DNA of 11,261 bases from Comamonadaceae bacterium CG_4_10_14_3_um_filter_60_75 (GCA_002784245.1 PFKL01000036.1:1-11261), one strand, 5' to 3'; positions 1-8,573 are shown, counted from the first letter of the stretch. Notes: generated by a model from the letters alone, not told the origin. Program-made: numbers and translations.

Positions 1-817
1 CGTCGACCACCACCACGTCCAGCGCCAGCGCCGGGGGCGCGCTGCTGCGCAGGCCTGAGCGCACTTGAAGCAGCTTGTGCAGCGTTTGCGCCTGCGTTGG
101 AATGTGCGCTTGCATCGAAGCAGGCAACTGTTGCAACGCCCGTGCAATCGACTCGCCCAGCCGCGCCGCCGCCTTGCCGGTGGGTGCCGCCAGCGCCATG
201 CGCAGCGGCTGCGCTGATTGCGACTGCAACAGTGCCAGCAGCCGCACCACGGTGGTGGTTTTGCCGGTGCCCGGGCCGCCGGTGATCAGTGTGAAGCGGC
301 CGCGCGCAGCGACGGCGCAGGCTACCTTTTGCCAGTCGGGAAACGGTGGGGTGTCATGTTGCTTGACATCGTGCTGTGGGGCAGACGCGTTTGTGCCAAA
401 CAGGTTGTCCAGCGCCTGTTTCAAACCATGCAGCACAGTGCAAGGTTGCGCCAGGCGCGCCGCAATCGACGCGCGAATGTGCTGCTCGGCCAACCAGTTG
501 CGGCGCAAATACAGGCGCTGGCCGGCCAGCACCAGCGGGCTGGCATCGCCCTGCACCCACGGCAGACTACCGGCGGCTTGTGCCAGGTCCGCGGGCAACA
601 GCGCCTGCAGCTTGGCATCCCAACCGAGCAACTGCGCGCCGGTACTGGCCAGCAGCGCCAAATCCAGACACGCGTGGCCGCGGCCAAACTGGTAGCTGGC
701 CAGCGCTGCCAGCCAGGCATGGCGGGCATCACCACTGGGCTGGGCTTGCTGCAAAAAACGGGCAAAAGCCTGGTCCAGCGCCGTCAAGGGCAAGCCCGGG
801 TCAGTCAGGTCGGCCAT
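1..817 (-). CDS. recD: RecD, exonuclease V alpha subunit (5' part only, cut by window edge)
   Basis: RecD is the fast 5'-3' helicase motor (superfamily 1B) of the RecBCD complex. About 272 residues are visible; the family is usually 600-700 residues, so the helicase core continues off the left edge. Residues 1 to about 150 match the N-terminal RecC-contacting region only loosely. The Walker A motif TGGPGTGKTTT lies at about residues 179-189, followed by APTGKAAARL (motif Ia) near 211-220. The visible end, LALDVVVVD, runs into Walker B, whose expected glutamate codon is cut at base 1. The ATG at 817-815 overlaps the recB stop in TGATG, with a G-rich ribosome binding site (AGGGGGC) just before it inside recB. 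Translational coupling to recB is inferred. No frameshift is seen. The identification is firm from the motifs and the operon position. Confidence 0.95.
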   Translation of the reverse strand, partial: MADLTDPGLPLTALDQAFARFLQQAQPSGDARHAWLAALASYQFGRGHACLDLALLASTGAQLLGWDAKLQALLPADLAQAAGSLPWVQGDASPLVLAGQRLYLRRNWLAEQHIRASIAARLAQPCTVLHGLKQALDNLFGTNASAPQHDVKQHDTPPFPDWQKVACAVAARGRFTLITGGPGTGKTTTVVRLLALLQSQSAQPLRMALAAPTGKAAARLGESIARALQQLPASMQAHIPTQAQTLHKLLQVRSGLRSSAPPALALDVVVVD

Positions 818-3800
818 CAAGCCCCCTGCGGCACAGGCGTGCCGCGCAAAGCCAGGTCCAGCGACTCGATCAGCGCGCGCGGTGGCTGTAAGTGCACCAG
901 GCCAGCGCCGGGTTGATCGACGCCGCGCAAAAACAGATAGAGCGCACCGCCGACATCACGGTCATAGTCGTAGTTGGTGTCGCCCAGGCGCGCGCGCAGC
1001 AGCCGGTGCAGCGCCAGCAGGTACAACGTGGCCTGCACGTCGTAGCGGTGCGCCAGCATGGCCTGCTGCAACTGTGGCGCTTCATAACTGCCAAGTTTGT
1101 TCGACTTGTAATCGAGCACGTAGTAACGCCCGTCGTGCTGCAGCACCAGGTCCATGAAACCGGTGACCATGCCCTGCAACTGGCGCGGCTGCAGCGGCGC
1201 GCGCGGAGCCTGCGGCCAGATGTATTGCGCAATGCGCGCGTCAAGCTGCGCGCTGGACAGGCTGTGCACCGGCAGCGTGAAACCCATTTCAGGCCATAGA
1301 TTGGGGGCTTCAATTGCTCCTATTTGCATAACTACTTGCGCTTTATTAACCTGGGCTAGAGGCATATTTTGCTTAAGAATCTTGGGCACCCACCCAGCCA
1401 GCAAGACCGTGTCTGCATCGGTCAAATTCAGGCGCTGGCTCTGGCGCGTGAGCAGCGTGGCCCACGCTGCCGCCAGCGTAGCATCAGCCTCAGACTGTGC
1501 GGCGGGCCAAGCGTGTTGCGCCTGCCACTCCAGCAGGTCGTGCACCAGCGTGCCGTAGGCGCTGCCCGCGGGGAAGTCGTTGTAGGGCAAGGTGGGGGCG
1601 AACAGGTCGGGAGCGATGTCGTCGTCCGGCATGGACTGCCGCGCTGCGCTGGCGGTGACGGCGGGGGTGCTGTCGAGCTGCGCGTCTTGCAACTGCTCGT
1701 CGCGCTCGCTGTGGATGGCGTTGTGCGCCAGGTCGCGCGTGAGCGCGCTGAAGCTGGCGCTCCACCAGCGGCTGGTGTGCAGCCGCACGGGAGTGCACGC
1801 CGGCTGGACCGCTTGAACCACGGCGGGCGGCTGGTAACGCGCTGCGCTGGCCGCTGGCGCTTGCGCCATCTGGATGTCGGCGCAGGCCCAGCTTTGCAGG
1901 CGTTCCCACAAGTCGTCGTTGCACTGGCGACCGAGCAACACCGACAGCGCGCTCATCGGCTCCGGCGACTTGCCGTCCATGTCGCCCCGCACCTGTGCCA
2001 CGCCCAGCCACAGCGCTTGTTTGGCGCGGGTCAGCGCCACATAAAAGAGACGGATGTCTTCGCTCAAGCGCTCGGCATCGCTGCGGTCGCTGTCCTTTTT
2101 TTCCTCCTTGAACAGCGACACAAACGGCAAAAACACCAGCGGGTATTCGAGCCCCTTGGCCTTGTGAAAGGTCACCACCTGCACCAGATTGGCCTCGCTC
2201 TCCAACCGCAGCTGCGCGCAATCGCCTTGCGCCTTGGGGTTGCGCAGCTGGTCTTCCAGGTACCGGATCAACGCGCCCTCGCCTTGCACCTGCAGCGACT
2301 GCGCCTGCAACAGCTCGCCCAGGTGCAGCAGGTTGGTCAGCGCACGCTCGCCTTGCGTCGCGTCGGCCAGCAATTTGCCGGGCAGGCCCTGATCGTGCAG
2401 CAAGCGGTAGAGCATCGGCAGGAAGCCCTGTGTGCGCCAGACGCGCTGCCAGAGCATGAACTGTTCGACCAGCGCGTCCCACGCCGCCTCGTCGGCCAGC
2501 AGCGCGTCCAGTACGACCCAGCTCAGGCCCCAGGTGCGCGTGACCAGCGCCGCACGCAGCAGGCGGTTGCTGCCCGGGTTGGCCACGGCGCGCAGGATGC
2601 GCCACAAGTCAGCGGCCTGGTCGCTTTCAAAAACACTGTTGCGCTCGGACAAATAAACGCTGCGCACGCCGCGCGCGTCCAGCGCGCCGCGAATTGCGGC
2701 GGCCTCAGTCCAGTCACGTACCAGCACCGCCATGTCGCCACTGCGCGCCGCACCCGTTTGCAGCAGCGCGACCATCTGGCTGGCGAAAATTGCAGCCATT
2801 TCGGCCATAAAAACCGGCTTGGTTGGCGTTTTGGCAAACGTCTGGTGCCACACGGTCATCGCCACCTGCGGTTGGCCCGCCACTTGCAACGGTGCCACCC
2901 GGCCCTTGCACGCTGTCACCGGCAAAAACGGGACACTGCCAAACGGCGCGCTGGCCTGGCCAAACACGGTGTTGACGGCGTTCACAACGCCCGTCGTCGA
3001 GCGGAAATTGACCGGCAGCGTGTAGATGCCCTGCGCTTGCGCACGGGCGGTCAGGTAGGTGGCCAGATCGGCACCGCGAAAGCTGTAAATAGCTTGCTTG
3101 GGGTCGCCGATCATGATCAGCGCGTTGGCTGCAAATGCATCTGCAGATTCAGGTGATATCAGACTGTTGCCCCCGTCTGACTTGCGTGATGCGCTATAGA
3201 TTTTGCTTAAGCTGCCAAACTGCCAGGGGTCGGTGTCCTGAAACTCGTCGACCAGCGCCACCGGGTACTGGGCAGCAATCGCAGCCGCCAGGCGACCATC
3301 TGACGTTTGCAGCGCGCGGTACAGGTTTTGCAGCAGGTCAGAAAAGTCGAACTGCGCTGCACGGGCCTTGGCGCGCTGCACATCCTGCGCAATTTCCTGC
3401 GCGGCGTGGGCCAGCAGTTCAGGGGTGACTTGCGGCTCGGTTACCAGGTGGTCGTGCAGGGTTTGAATGTCGGCAAACACACCCCAGCTGGCGGCCTGTG
3501 GCCAGCCTTTGTCGGTCAGCGTCGTCAGGGTAAAGCGCGCCAGTGTTGCGTTATCAATCTCGTCACCTTGTGCCCATACCTGCATCTTTTCGAGCCAGCC
3601 AGGCAACCAGTTCGACCGATAGTTGGTCAACAGCCCAGCCGCAGCGGCATCGCTCACCGCTTGGGCCACAGGCACCGTCCAGCCCTGCCGCGCAGGTGCT
3701 TCCAGCGCCGCGCGCTGGCGCGCCCATGCGGCCCAGTGCGCCAGCAGCACGTCAGGCGGCTCCAGCGTCGGTGCGGGCGCACCGGGTGCGCGCTCGGCGC

Positions 3801-4398
3801 TGCGCCACAGATTTTTGAGCTTGTCCAGCAGCGCTTGTGGCGTGCCGCCAATGGCCTTGAGCGCGCCCAGCGCATCCGCTGGCAGCGCATAAAACCAGCG
3901 CCGCCAATAGTCCTGCACCGCATTGAGCTTCAGGCGGTCGCTGTCTTCGACGCGGCTTTGCTCAAACAGGCTGGCGCTGTCAAACGCGTGGGTTTTGAGC
4001 ATGCGGCTGCACCAGCCGTGGATGGTAAAGATGGCCGCCTCGTCCATCCACTGCGCGGCCAGGTCCAGCCGCGCCGCGCAGGCCGACCAGTCAGCCGGGG
4101 CAATCTGCTTGCCCAGATCAATCAAAAAGGCATCGGCCTGGACTGTTGCATCGCCAGCAAAAAACCGCGCGGCCATCGCCAGCCGCTCGCGGATGCGTTC
4201 ACGCAGCTCTGCAGTGGCCGCCTCGGTGAAGGTCATCACCAGAATCTGCGGCGGAAACAACCCGCGCTCAAGCACCAGCCGCAGGTACAGCGCGGCCAGC
4301 GTGAACGTCTTGCCGGTGCCCGCCGAGGCCTCGATCAGCTGCAGGCCGTGCAGCGGCAGCGTCAGGGGGTTGAGCGTGTGGGTGCTGGGCGTATTCAC
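817..4398 (-). CDS. recB: RecB, exonuclease V beta subunit (helicase-nuclease)
   Basis: RecB is the slow 3'-5' helicase (UvrD/SF1A) and the only nuclease of RecBCD, and it loads RecA after Chi. The product is 1193 residues, a normal family length. Motifs in order: Walker A SAGTGKT (25-31), VDEFQDTDP (383-391), GDPKQAIYSFRGAD (431-444), NFRST, TFHKAKGLEYPLVF (744-757) and FYVALTRAK (motif VI, near 785-793). The C-terminal nuclease has GFMDLV (D1083) and LDYKSN (D1096, K1098), with the same 13- and 2-residue spacing as D1067/D1080/K1082 of E. coli RecB, then YDVQATLYLLALHR. I chose GTG at 4398 because it overlaps the recC stop as GTGA and follows GAGG. The upstream ATG at 4461 would add 21 unconserved residues inside recC. 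Two oddities are an extra segment between motifs II and III and a repeat-derived segment near residues 1012-1025. Confidence 0.97.
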   Translation of the reverse strand: MNTPSTHTLNPLTLPLHGLQLIEASAGTGKTFTLAALYLRLVLERGLFPPQILVMTFTEAATAELRERIRERLAMAARFFAGDATVQADAFLIDLGKQIAPADWSACAARLDLAAQWMDEAAIFTIHGWCSRMLKTHAFDSASLFEQSRVEDSDRLKLNAVQDYWRRWFYALPADALGALKAIGGTPQALLDKLKNLWRSAERAPGAPAPTLEPPDVLLAHWAAWARQRAALEAPARQGWTVPVAQAVSDAAAAGLLTNYRSNWLPGWLEKMQVWAQGDEIDNATLARFTLTTLTDKGWPQAASWGVFADIQTLHDHLVTEPQVTPELLAHAAQEIAQDVQRAKARAAQFDFSDLLQNLYRALQTSDGRLAAAIAAQYPVALVDEFQDTDPWQFGSLSKIYSASRKSDGGNSLISPESADAFAANALIMIGDPKQAIYSFRGADLATYLTARAQAQGIYTLPVNFRSTTGVVNAVNTVFGQASAPFGSVPFLPVTACKGRVAPLQVAGQPQVAMTVWHQTFAKTPTKPVFMAEMAAIFASQMVALLQTGAARSGDMAVLVRDWTEAAAIRGALDARGVRSVYLSERNSVFESDQAADLWRILRAVANPGSNRLLRAALVTRTWGLSWVVLDALLADEAAWDALVEQFMLWQRVWRTQGFLPMLYRLLHDQGLPGKLLADATQGERALTNLLHLGELLQAQSLQVQGEGALIRYLEDQLRNPKAQGDCAQLRLESEANLVQVVTFHKAKGLEYPLVFLPFVSLFKEEKKDSDRSDAERLSEDIRLFYVALTRAKQALWLGVAQVRGDMDGKSPEPMSALSVLLGRQCNDDLWERLQSWACADIQMAQAPAASAARYQPPAVVQAVQPACTPVRLHTSRWWSASFSALTRDLAHNAIHSERDEQLQDAQLDSTPAVTASAARQSMPDDDIAPDLFAPTLPYNDFPAGSAYGTLVHDLLEWQAQHAWPAAQSEADATLAAAWATLLTRQSQRLNLTDADTVLLAGWVPKILKQNMPLAQVNKAQVVMQIGAIEAPNLWPEMGFTLPVHSLSSAQLDARIAQYIWPQAPRAPLQPRQLQGMVTGFMDLVLQHDGRYYVLDYKSNKLGSYEAPQLQQAMLAHRYDVQATLYLLALHRLLRARLGDTNYDYDRDVGGALYLFLRGVDQPGAGLVHLQPPRALIESLDLALRGTPVPQGA
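1328..1363 (+). repeat. 36-bp interspersed repeat, copy A (inside recB)
   Basis: The core is ATAACTACTTGCGC, 11 variable bases, then GGGCTAGAGGC. It shares this architecture with copies B, C and D. Identity by eye is about 26/36 to copy C and 25/36 to copy B. It lies in the nuclease domain of RecB, antisense to the repeat orientation, between a helix-like segment (WVPKIL) and the strand-like EMGFTLPV. It encodes residues about 1012-1024 (PLAQVNKAQVVM). The stretch is visibly more AT-rich than the surrounding recB sequence. Confidence 0.75.
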
Positions 4399-7300
4399 GA
4401 CGGCACCTCGCCGCCCACACCAACGTTGTGCAGCAAATCCCCATACAACACCCGCGCCCAATGCGGCAGGCCGTCGGCCAGGTCGGCATAGGCAGCAAAC
4501 GCACGTTGCAGGTAGGCTGATTCCTCGCGCTCGCCAGGAAAGCCTGCGCCGGGTTGGGTGTCAAACACGACGCAGGCAGCGTCGTGCGGGTCTTTAGGTG
4601 GCTTGCCTAGCGCCAGCCGTGCTGCGTTGGCCTGCTCTTCCAGCAAAAAAGCCCAGGCCGCTTTGCATGCCACCGGCGGTGGTGCGACCAGCGCCTGAAC
4701 GTACGCTGCCGTCAGCCGTACCAGCACCGCCTGCGCCACATTACTCGCCATGGGCTGCAACACCACGCAGCCGTCCACGCCCAACTGCACGCTGGTGAGC
4801 TGCAAGCCGCAGGCACAACCGGCCAGGTGATTGACCCACAGCTTCACCAGCACATGGCCGCGCGCGGTTTTGCCAGCCTTGCCCTCCAGCACGGCGCCGA
4901 TGCGCGCGGCCAGCTGCAGGCACGGCGTGCCCGCGTCGTTGGAAGCAGCGCGCAGACCATTGAGCGTGCCGGTCAACTGCACAGGGCCGCCAAGCCCGGC
5001 ACCGGCATCAGCCAGCGGGTCAGTGCCAAGGTCATCGGGCAATGGCAGTGCCAGATTCACCGCCAGTGCGGGCAACGCCGCCGGGTACTGCTGCAGCCAC
5101 ACTGCTTGCGCTTGCAACACCTTTTGCGCCTGGATCAGCAGCTCGGTGGCCACCTGCTGGCCAAAGCCCGCCAGTGGCAGCGTGCCGCTGGCTTGCAACT
5201 GCGCCAGCGACTGCGGGTTACCGGCGGCGTGCAGCAAGGCTTGGCCGGCTTGGTGCTGCTGCAAGTGGTTCAGCGCAAAGGGCTCGTCTTCTTGCTCGAG
5301 GTCTTCCAGGCGGTCAAGCGCCACCTGGAGCCGGTTGCGAAAAAACACCTCCACCGGCTGGCGCAGCAAGCGCTGCAAATCATCCAGCGTCACGCTGTTG
5401 AAGGCTTTGTCAATTGGCGTAGTCACTCTACTTTGCATAGCTGCTTGCACCTGCTCTACCTGGGCTTCAAGCCAAATAGGCTCCCAATCTTTGTCATAGG
5501 TAGCCACACCTGAGCCCGCCTCAAAATACGCTTTGGAGAACGGCTGCAAGGGCTGCGCCTGCGGCGCGCGTGCCGGTGCCCAGCAGGCGTTCACCACGTC
5601 GAGCAACTGCGCCACCAGGACCGACGGCGGGCGCTTGCTGTTGTCGGCGGCGCTGCGGCCTTGCCAGCTGACGTAAAGCTTTTGCCGCGCTGAGAGCAGC
5701 GCTTCGAGAAACAGGTAGCGGTCGTCCTCGCGGCGGCTGCGGTCACCGGCGCGCCAACTGTTGCCCATCAGGTCGAAGTCGCGCGCAGCCTGCACGCGCG
5801 GGTAGTCGCCGTCGTTCATGCCCAGCAGGCAGATCACCTTGAACGGAATGGCGCGCATCGGCATCAGCGTGCCAAACTGCACGCCGCCGCCAAAAAAGCG
5901 CTGCTGCAGGCCGTCTTGTTCCAGTTGCGCCAGCCAGTGCTCGCGCACCACCGTCAGCGGCAACGGCGTATCGCACTGCGCCTGCGCGCAGGTTTGCTGC
6001 CAGGCCGCCAGCGGCATCAGCAGGCGGGTGATGGCACGCTCGTCTGTCTCGTTGTCGCTGGCAAAAAAACGCGCCACCAGCGCCTGCAAGGTCTGCACCC
6101 ATTGCGCCGGCGTTTGATCGGCTTGCAAGGTGGGCAGGGTTTGCGCCACCGCGTCAAGCCAGCCCAGCAGCCCGGCAGCCAGTGGCGCGTCCAGACCGCT
6201 CAGGGCCGGTTGCGCCAGCGTGTCTTCCCACAGCGCGTCGTCTGAAATGCCCAGCGCGTAACCCAGCAACAGGCGGCGCAGGCCAAAAGTCCAGGTGTTT
6301 TGCGCCACACCGGGCGCAGCAGACGGCAAGCCCCATTGAACACGGTGCGCAGCATCAAACCCCCAGCGCACACCGGCAGCGGCCAGCCAGTCCTGCAACT
6401 GGCGCACGTCGGCTTCGCTCAAACCAAAGCGCGTGCGCACGGCAGACACCTCAAACAGGCTCAACCAGTCGGCCAGCGACAGGCGCGATTCGGGCAGCTG
6501 CAGCAGTTGCTCCAGGGCCTGCACCAGCGGGCTCTGGCGCGCGGTGGTGTCGGCCACCGAAAACGGGATATGGCGCGGCTGCCCCGTGGCAAAACGCCCA
6601 AACACCGCGTAAATGTGTGGCGCAAACGTGGCCATGTCGGGCACCATGACCATCACGTCGCGCGGTTGCAGCGCGGCGTCGGCATCGAACCAGGCCAGCA
6701 GGCGGTCGTGCAAGACTTCCAGCTCGCGCTGCGCGCTGTGCGCGGTGACCAAGACCAGCGATCCGTCATCACTCAAATCAACCGGCGTGGGGGGTGGCGG
6801 GTTGAGGTTGAGGATGGCCGACTGCAATTGCGCCAGTTGCGTCGCGCTGGCCGGGTCGGCACCTGCCGGATCGACAAACACATCGACGCGATGCCAATGC
6901 GCGCGGTACGCTTCGGGCGCGTCAAAGCCGTCAAGCAGGTGCAAATAGTCGCGCCCCTGCTTGCCCAGCGCCGCCAGCAAGGGGTGCGTGTCGTTGGGCG
7001 CGTCCGAGGCAGCCAGCATGTTCGGTTTGACCGGTTGACGACGGCGTACCTGCGCGCGCAGCGCGGCGTGGCCTTCAACAAGATCACCCCAGTAATATCG
7101 ACACGGGTTTTGCACAAACAACATCACCTGACACAGCTGGCCGAGTGCTGCCAGCGCCTGCACCGCCTGCATTGGCAACGACGAGACACCAAAGACAATC
7201 AGCCGCTGCGGCACACCCGACGGGCGCAAAGCGCTCTTTTTTTCAGAGTGATTGAGCTGACTGATGGTCTCCAGAAAGCGCGCATGCACCGCCGCACGCG

Positions 7301-7937
7301 AAGCCTCGGCCAGTGCCGCGCCGCCCTGCGCTGCCACATCGGCGCGCAAGTCGCGCCACAGCTGCGCCTGCCAGCGGTGTGCCTCGGTTAAAGGCGGCGG
7401 CGCACCGCCCACCGCACCGCGCAGCACGTCTTGCCCGCCAGCCCAGTCAGTCAGCCAGTCGGCACGGTAGCTTTGGTAACCGTCAAACACGTCGGCCACC
7501 TGCAGCGCCAGTTGGTACAGTTTGCGCGCGGCGTTATCGCCGCTCAGGTACTGCTTGAGCGGCGCATAAACAGCGCGCGTGTCGCACAGCGCAGGCAACA
7601 GGCGTACCAGTCGCCACAGCAGCGCGGTCTTGTCAAACGGCATGTGCGCCGGCACCGCCTGCGCGCCCAGCACGGCGCGGTACATCTGCCACAGATAGGC
7701 GCTGGGCAGCACCATCTGGGTGGCGGCGCAAATGCCCAACGCGTCGTCGTTGGCCAGCGCCAGCTCCAGCCAGTGCTTCATGCCGTTGCTCTGCAGCAGG
7801 ATCACCTCGGGCTGCAGCGGGCCTAAAGGGTGTGCTTTGAGGTACTGCACCAGCAGGTCGCGCAGGTCTTCGATCCGGTTGCTGTGCAGCACCATCAGAC
7901 CACGCGGAGGTGGCGCTTCAGCTTTGGCCTGGTTCAT
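4395..7937 (-). CDS. recC: RecC, exonuclease V gamma subunit
   Basis: RecC has no catalytic activity of its own. It holds RecB and RecD together, splits the DNA strands and recognises Chi. The product is 1180 residues (E. coli RecC has 1122). Family signatures include LHSNRIEDLRDLL near the start, EVILLQSNGMKHWL, FVQNPCRYYWGD and LLAALGKQGRDYLHLL, all close to E. coli RecC. The nuclease-like C-terminal fold starts after about residue 840 (LDDLQRLLRQPVEVFFRNRL). It lacks the DYK signature expected of an active site, as is normal for RecC. The start is uncertain: ATG at 7937 is immediately preceded by an in-frame TTG at 7940. The GAGG ribosome site lies 11 bases from the ATG but 8 from the TTG. 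A repeat copy (5437-5472) encodes residues about 823-834. The gene overlaps recB by 4 bases and starts 45 bases after the preceding small gene. Confidence 0.96.
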   Translation of the reverse strand: MNQAKAEAPPPRGLMVLHSNRIEDLRDLLVQYLKAHPLGPLQPEVILLQSNGMKHWLELALANDDALGICAATQMVLPSAYLWQMYRAVLGAQAVPAHMPFDKTALLWRLVRLLPALCDTRAVYAPLKQYLSGDNAARKLYQLALQVADVFDGYQSYRADWLTDWAGGQDVLRGAVGGAPPPLTEAHRWQAQLWRDLRADVAAQGGAALAEASRAAVHARFLETISQLNHSEKKSALRPSGVPQRLIVFGVSSLPMQAVQALAALGQLCQVMLFVQNPCRYYWGDLVEGHAALRAQVRRRQPVKPNMLAASDAPNDTHPLLAALGKQGRDYLHLLDGFDAPEAYRAHWHRVDVFVDPAGADPASATQLAQLQSAILNLNPPPPTPVDLSDDGSLVLVTAHSAQRELEVLHDRLLAWFDADAALQPRDVMVMVPDMATFAPHIYAVFGRFATGQPRHIPFSVADTTARQSPLVQALEQLLQLPESRLSLADWLSLFEVSAVRTRFGLSEADVRQLQDWLAAAGVRWGFDAAHRVQWGLPSAAPGVAQNTWTFGLRRLLLGYALGISDDALWEDTLAQPALSGLDAPLAAGLLGWLDAVAQTLPTLQADQTPAQWVQTLQALVARFFASDNETDERAITRLLMPLAAWQQTCAQAQCDTPLPLTVVREHWLAQLEQDGLQQRFFGGGVQFGTLMPMRAIPFKVICLLGMNDGDYPRVQAARDFDLMGNSWRAGDRSRREDDRYLFLEALLSARQKLYVSWQGRSAADNSKRPPSVLVAQLLDVVNACWAPARAPQAQPLQPFSKAYFEAGSGVATYDKDWEPIWLEAQVEQVQAAMQSRVTTPIDKAFNSVTLDDLQRLLRQPVEVFFRNRLQVALDRLEDLEQEDEPFALNHLQQHQAGQALLHAAGNPQSLAQLQASGTLPLAGFGQQVATELLIQAQKVLQAQAVWLQQYPAALPALAVNLALPLPDDLGTDPLADAGAGLGGPVQLTGTLNGLRAASNDAGTPCLQLAARIGAVLEGKAGKTARGHVLVKLWVNHLAGCACGLQLTSVQLGVDGCVVLQPMASNVAQAVLVRLTAAYVQALVAPPPVACKAAWAFLLEEQANAARLALGKPPKDPHDAACVVFDTQPGAGFPGEREESAYLQRAFAAYADLADGLPHWARVLYGDLLHNVGVGGEVPS
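5437..5472 (+). repeat. 36-bp interspersed repeat, copy B (inside recC)
   Basis: The core is ATAGCTGCTTGCAC, 11 bases, then GGGCTTCAAGC, in the same orientation as copy A. The left block is close to consensus and the right block is diverged (8 of 11 bases match copy A). The bases just outside on the left (TTTGC) are also shared with copy A. It encodes RecC residues about 823-834 (LEAQVEQVQAAM), directly before the nuclease-like domain, and is read in the same frame as copy A. Confidence 0.7.
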
Positions 7938-7947
7938 CAAGAAAAAT

Positions 7948-7983
7948 GCCTCTAACCCTTATGTAATAAGCGCAAGCAGCTAT
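7948..7983 (-). repeat. 36-bp interspersed repeat, copy C (junction upstream of recC)
   Basis: On the minus strand the core is ATAGCTGCTTGCGC, 11 bases, then GGGTTAGAGGC. Its first base is the last base of the preceding gene's TGA stop, giving TGATAG. Its right block supplies the AGAGG that is the only plausible ribosome binding site for recC. It therefore fills nearly the whole 45-base gap between the two genes. Confidence 0.8.
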
Positions 7984-8366
7984 CAAAATAACTTAAAGCC
8001 CAGCACAATGAGCAGCACCACGACCACCGCAGCCAAGCCGAGCAGGCGCTTGCGATTGACTTCCACGCGTTGCACCAGCACGGCATTTTGTTCGGCCAGT
8101 GTTTTGATTAACGCGCTGGAATCAAGCATTTGCTGGTGCAACGCGGCGGTGGCAACCTGCAGTTCAGCCACTTGCGCTTGCAGTTGCGCCAGCGATCCGA
8201 CGGCATCGGCCACCGATGTCTGTGCACCACCACTTGCGGTGTCCGGGGGTGCCTTTTTCCCCACCGAGCTCCAGAGTTTTTTGGCGCCTTGTGCTACTTT
8301 GGGCGCGTTCTCTATCACGTCGCCCCAAGGCACCATTTTCAGAACGGTCAGCCAGCCGATTGCCAT
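7983..8366 (-). CDS. Small tail-anchored coiled-coil protein of unknown function, upstream of recC
   Basis: I do not recognise a named family. The 127-residue product has a short hydrophobic or amphipathic N-terminus (MAIGWLTVLKMVPW) with no clear signal peptide. A Gly/Ser/Pro-rich linker follows. Residues about 56-105 are rich in Leu, Gln, Ala and Glu with heptad-like spacing, probably a coiled coil. A single C-terminal membrane segment (about 107-125, Ala/Val/Leu-rich) is preceded by basic RKR, leaving almost no tail. This suggests a tail-anchored inner-membrane protein facing the cytoplasm. The start at 8366 follows GGGGTGA at good spacing. An in-frame ATG at 8390 would add eight residues and has a poorer upstream context. 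The stop TGA lies at the edge of a 36-bp repeat and is followed at once by TAG. Whether it is co-transcribed with recC, 45 bases downstream on the same strand, is inferred. No link to recombination is shown. Confidence 0.85.
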   Translation of the reverse strand: MAIGWLTVLKMVPWGDVIENAPKVAQGAKKLWSSVGKKAPPDTASGGAQTSVADAVGSLAQLQAQVAELQVATAALHQQMLDSSALIKTLAEQNAVLVQRVEVNRKRLLGLAAVVVVLLIVLGFKLF

Positions 8367-8573
8367 ATGTTCACCCCGCGTCAAGATCAACCGTCATTGT
8401 CTACCAACGACCGCGACGCCAGAGGTGAAGTGCGTACGTCGATAAAACGCCACACCAACTTCAATCGCACCCGGGTTTTCCCTCAAGGCACGGAAAACCG
8501 GACTTTGCTCAGGCATTTTTGCCTTTTCCGTCGTTTACAGTCCGGCAAAATAAAACCATCTCCCGGAGGTTTC
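8367..8573. promoter_or_regulatory. Divergent intergenic region between the recC-side operon and the hypothetical gene
   Basis: These 207 bases must hold the promoters for the minus-strand cluster (small gene, recC, recB, recD) and for the plus-strand hypothetical gene. I cannot place -35/-10 pairs with confidence. Visible structure includes an inverted repeat GGTTTTCC (8474-8481) / GGAAAACC (8492-8499) and a small hairpin AGGCA-TTTT-TGCCT (8511-8524) followed by T residues. Both lie in the probable leader of the plus-strand gene. The hairpins are short and their role is inferred only. Confidence 0.4.

Noticed and set aside
1369..3156. Long plus-strand open frame (about 595 codons) opposite recB
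   Set aside because: It is antisense to conserved RecB helicase motifs. Its Arg/Gln/His/Ala-rich composition is typical of a shadow frame in GC-rich DNA, and it has no recognisable domain.
4399..4461. N-terminal extension of RecB to an upstream ATG
   Set aside because: The added residues overlap recC by more than 60 bases and look unconserved. The GTG overlapping the recC stop as GTGA fits the operon and leaves a normal RecB N-terminus.
3307..4491. Plus-strand open frame opposite the recB start
   Set aside because: Shadow of RecB and the recC end, with no domain and low-complexity basic composition.
6300..7391. Plus-strand open frame opposite recC
   Set aside because: Shadow of conserved RecC sequence, with a biased Arg/Gln-rich translation.
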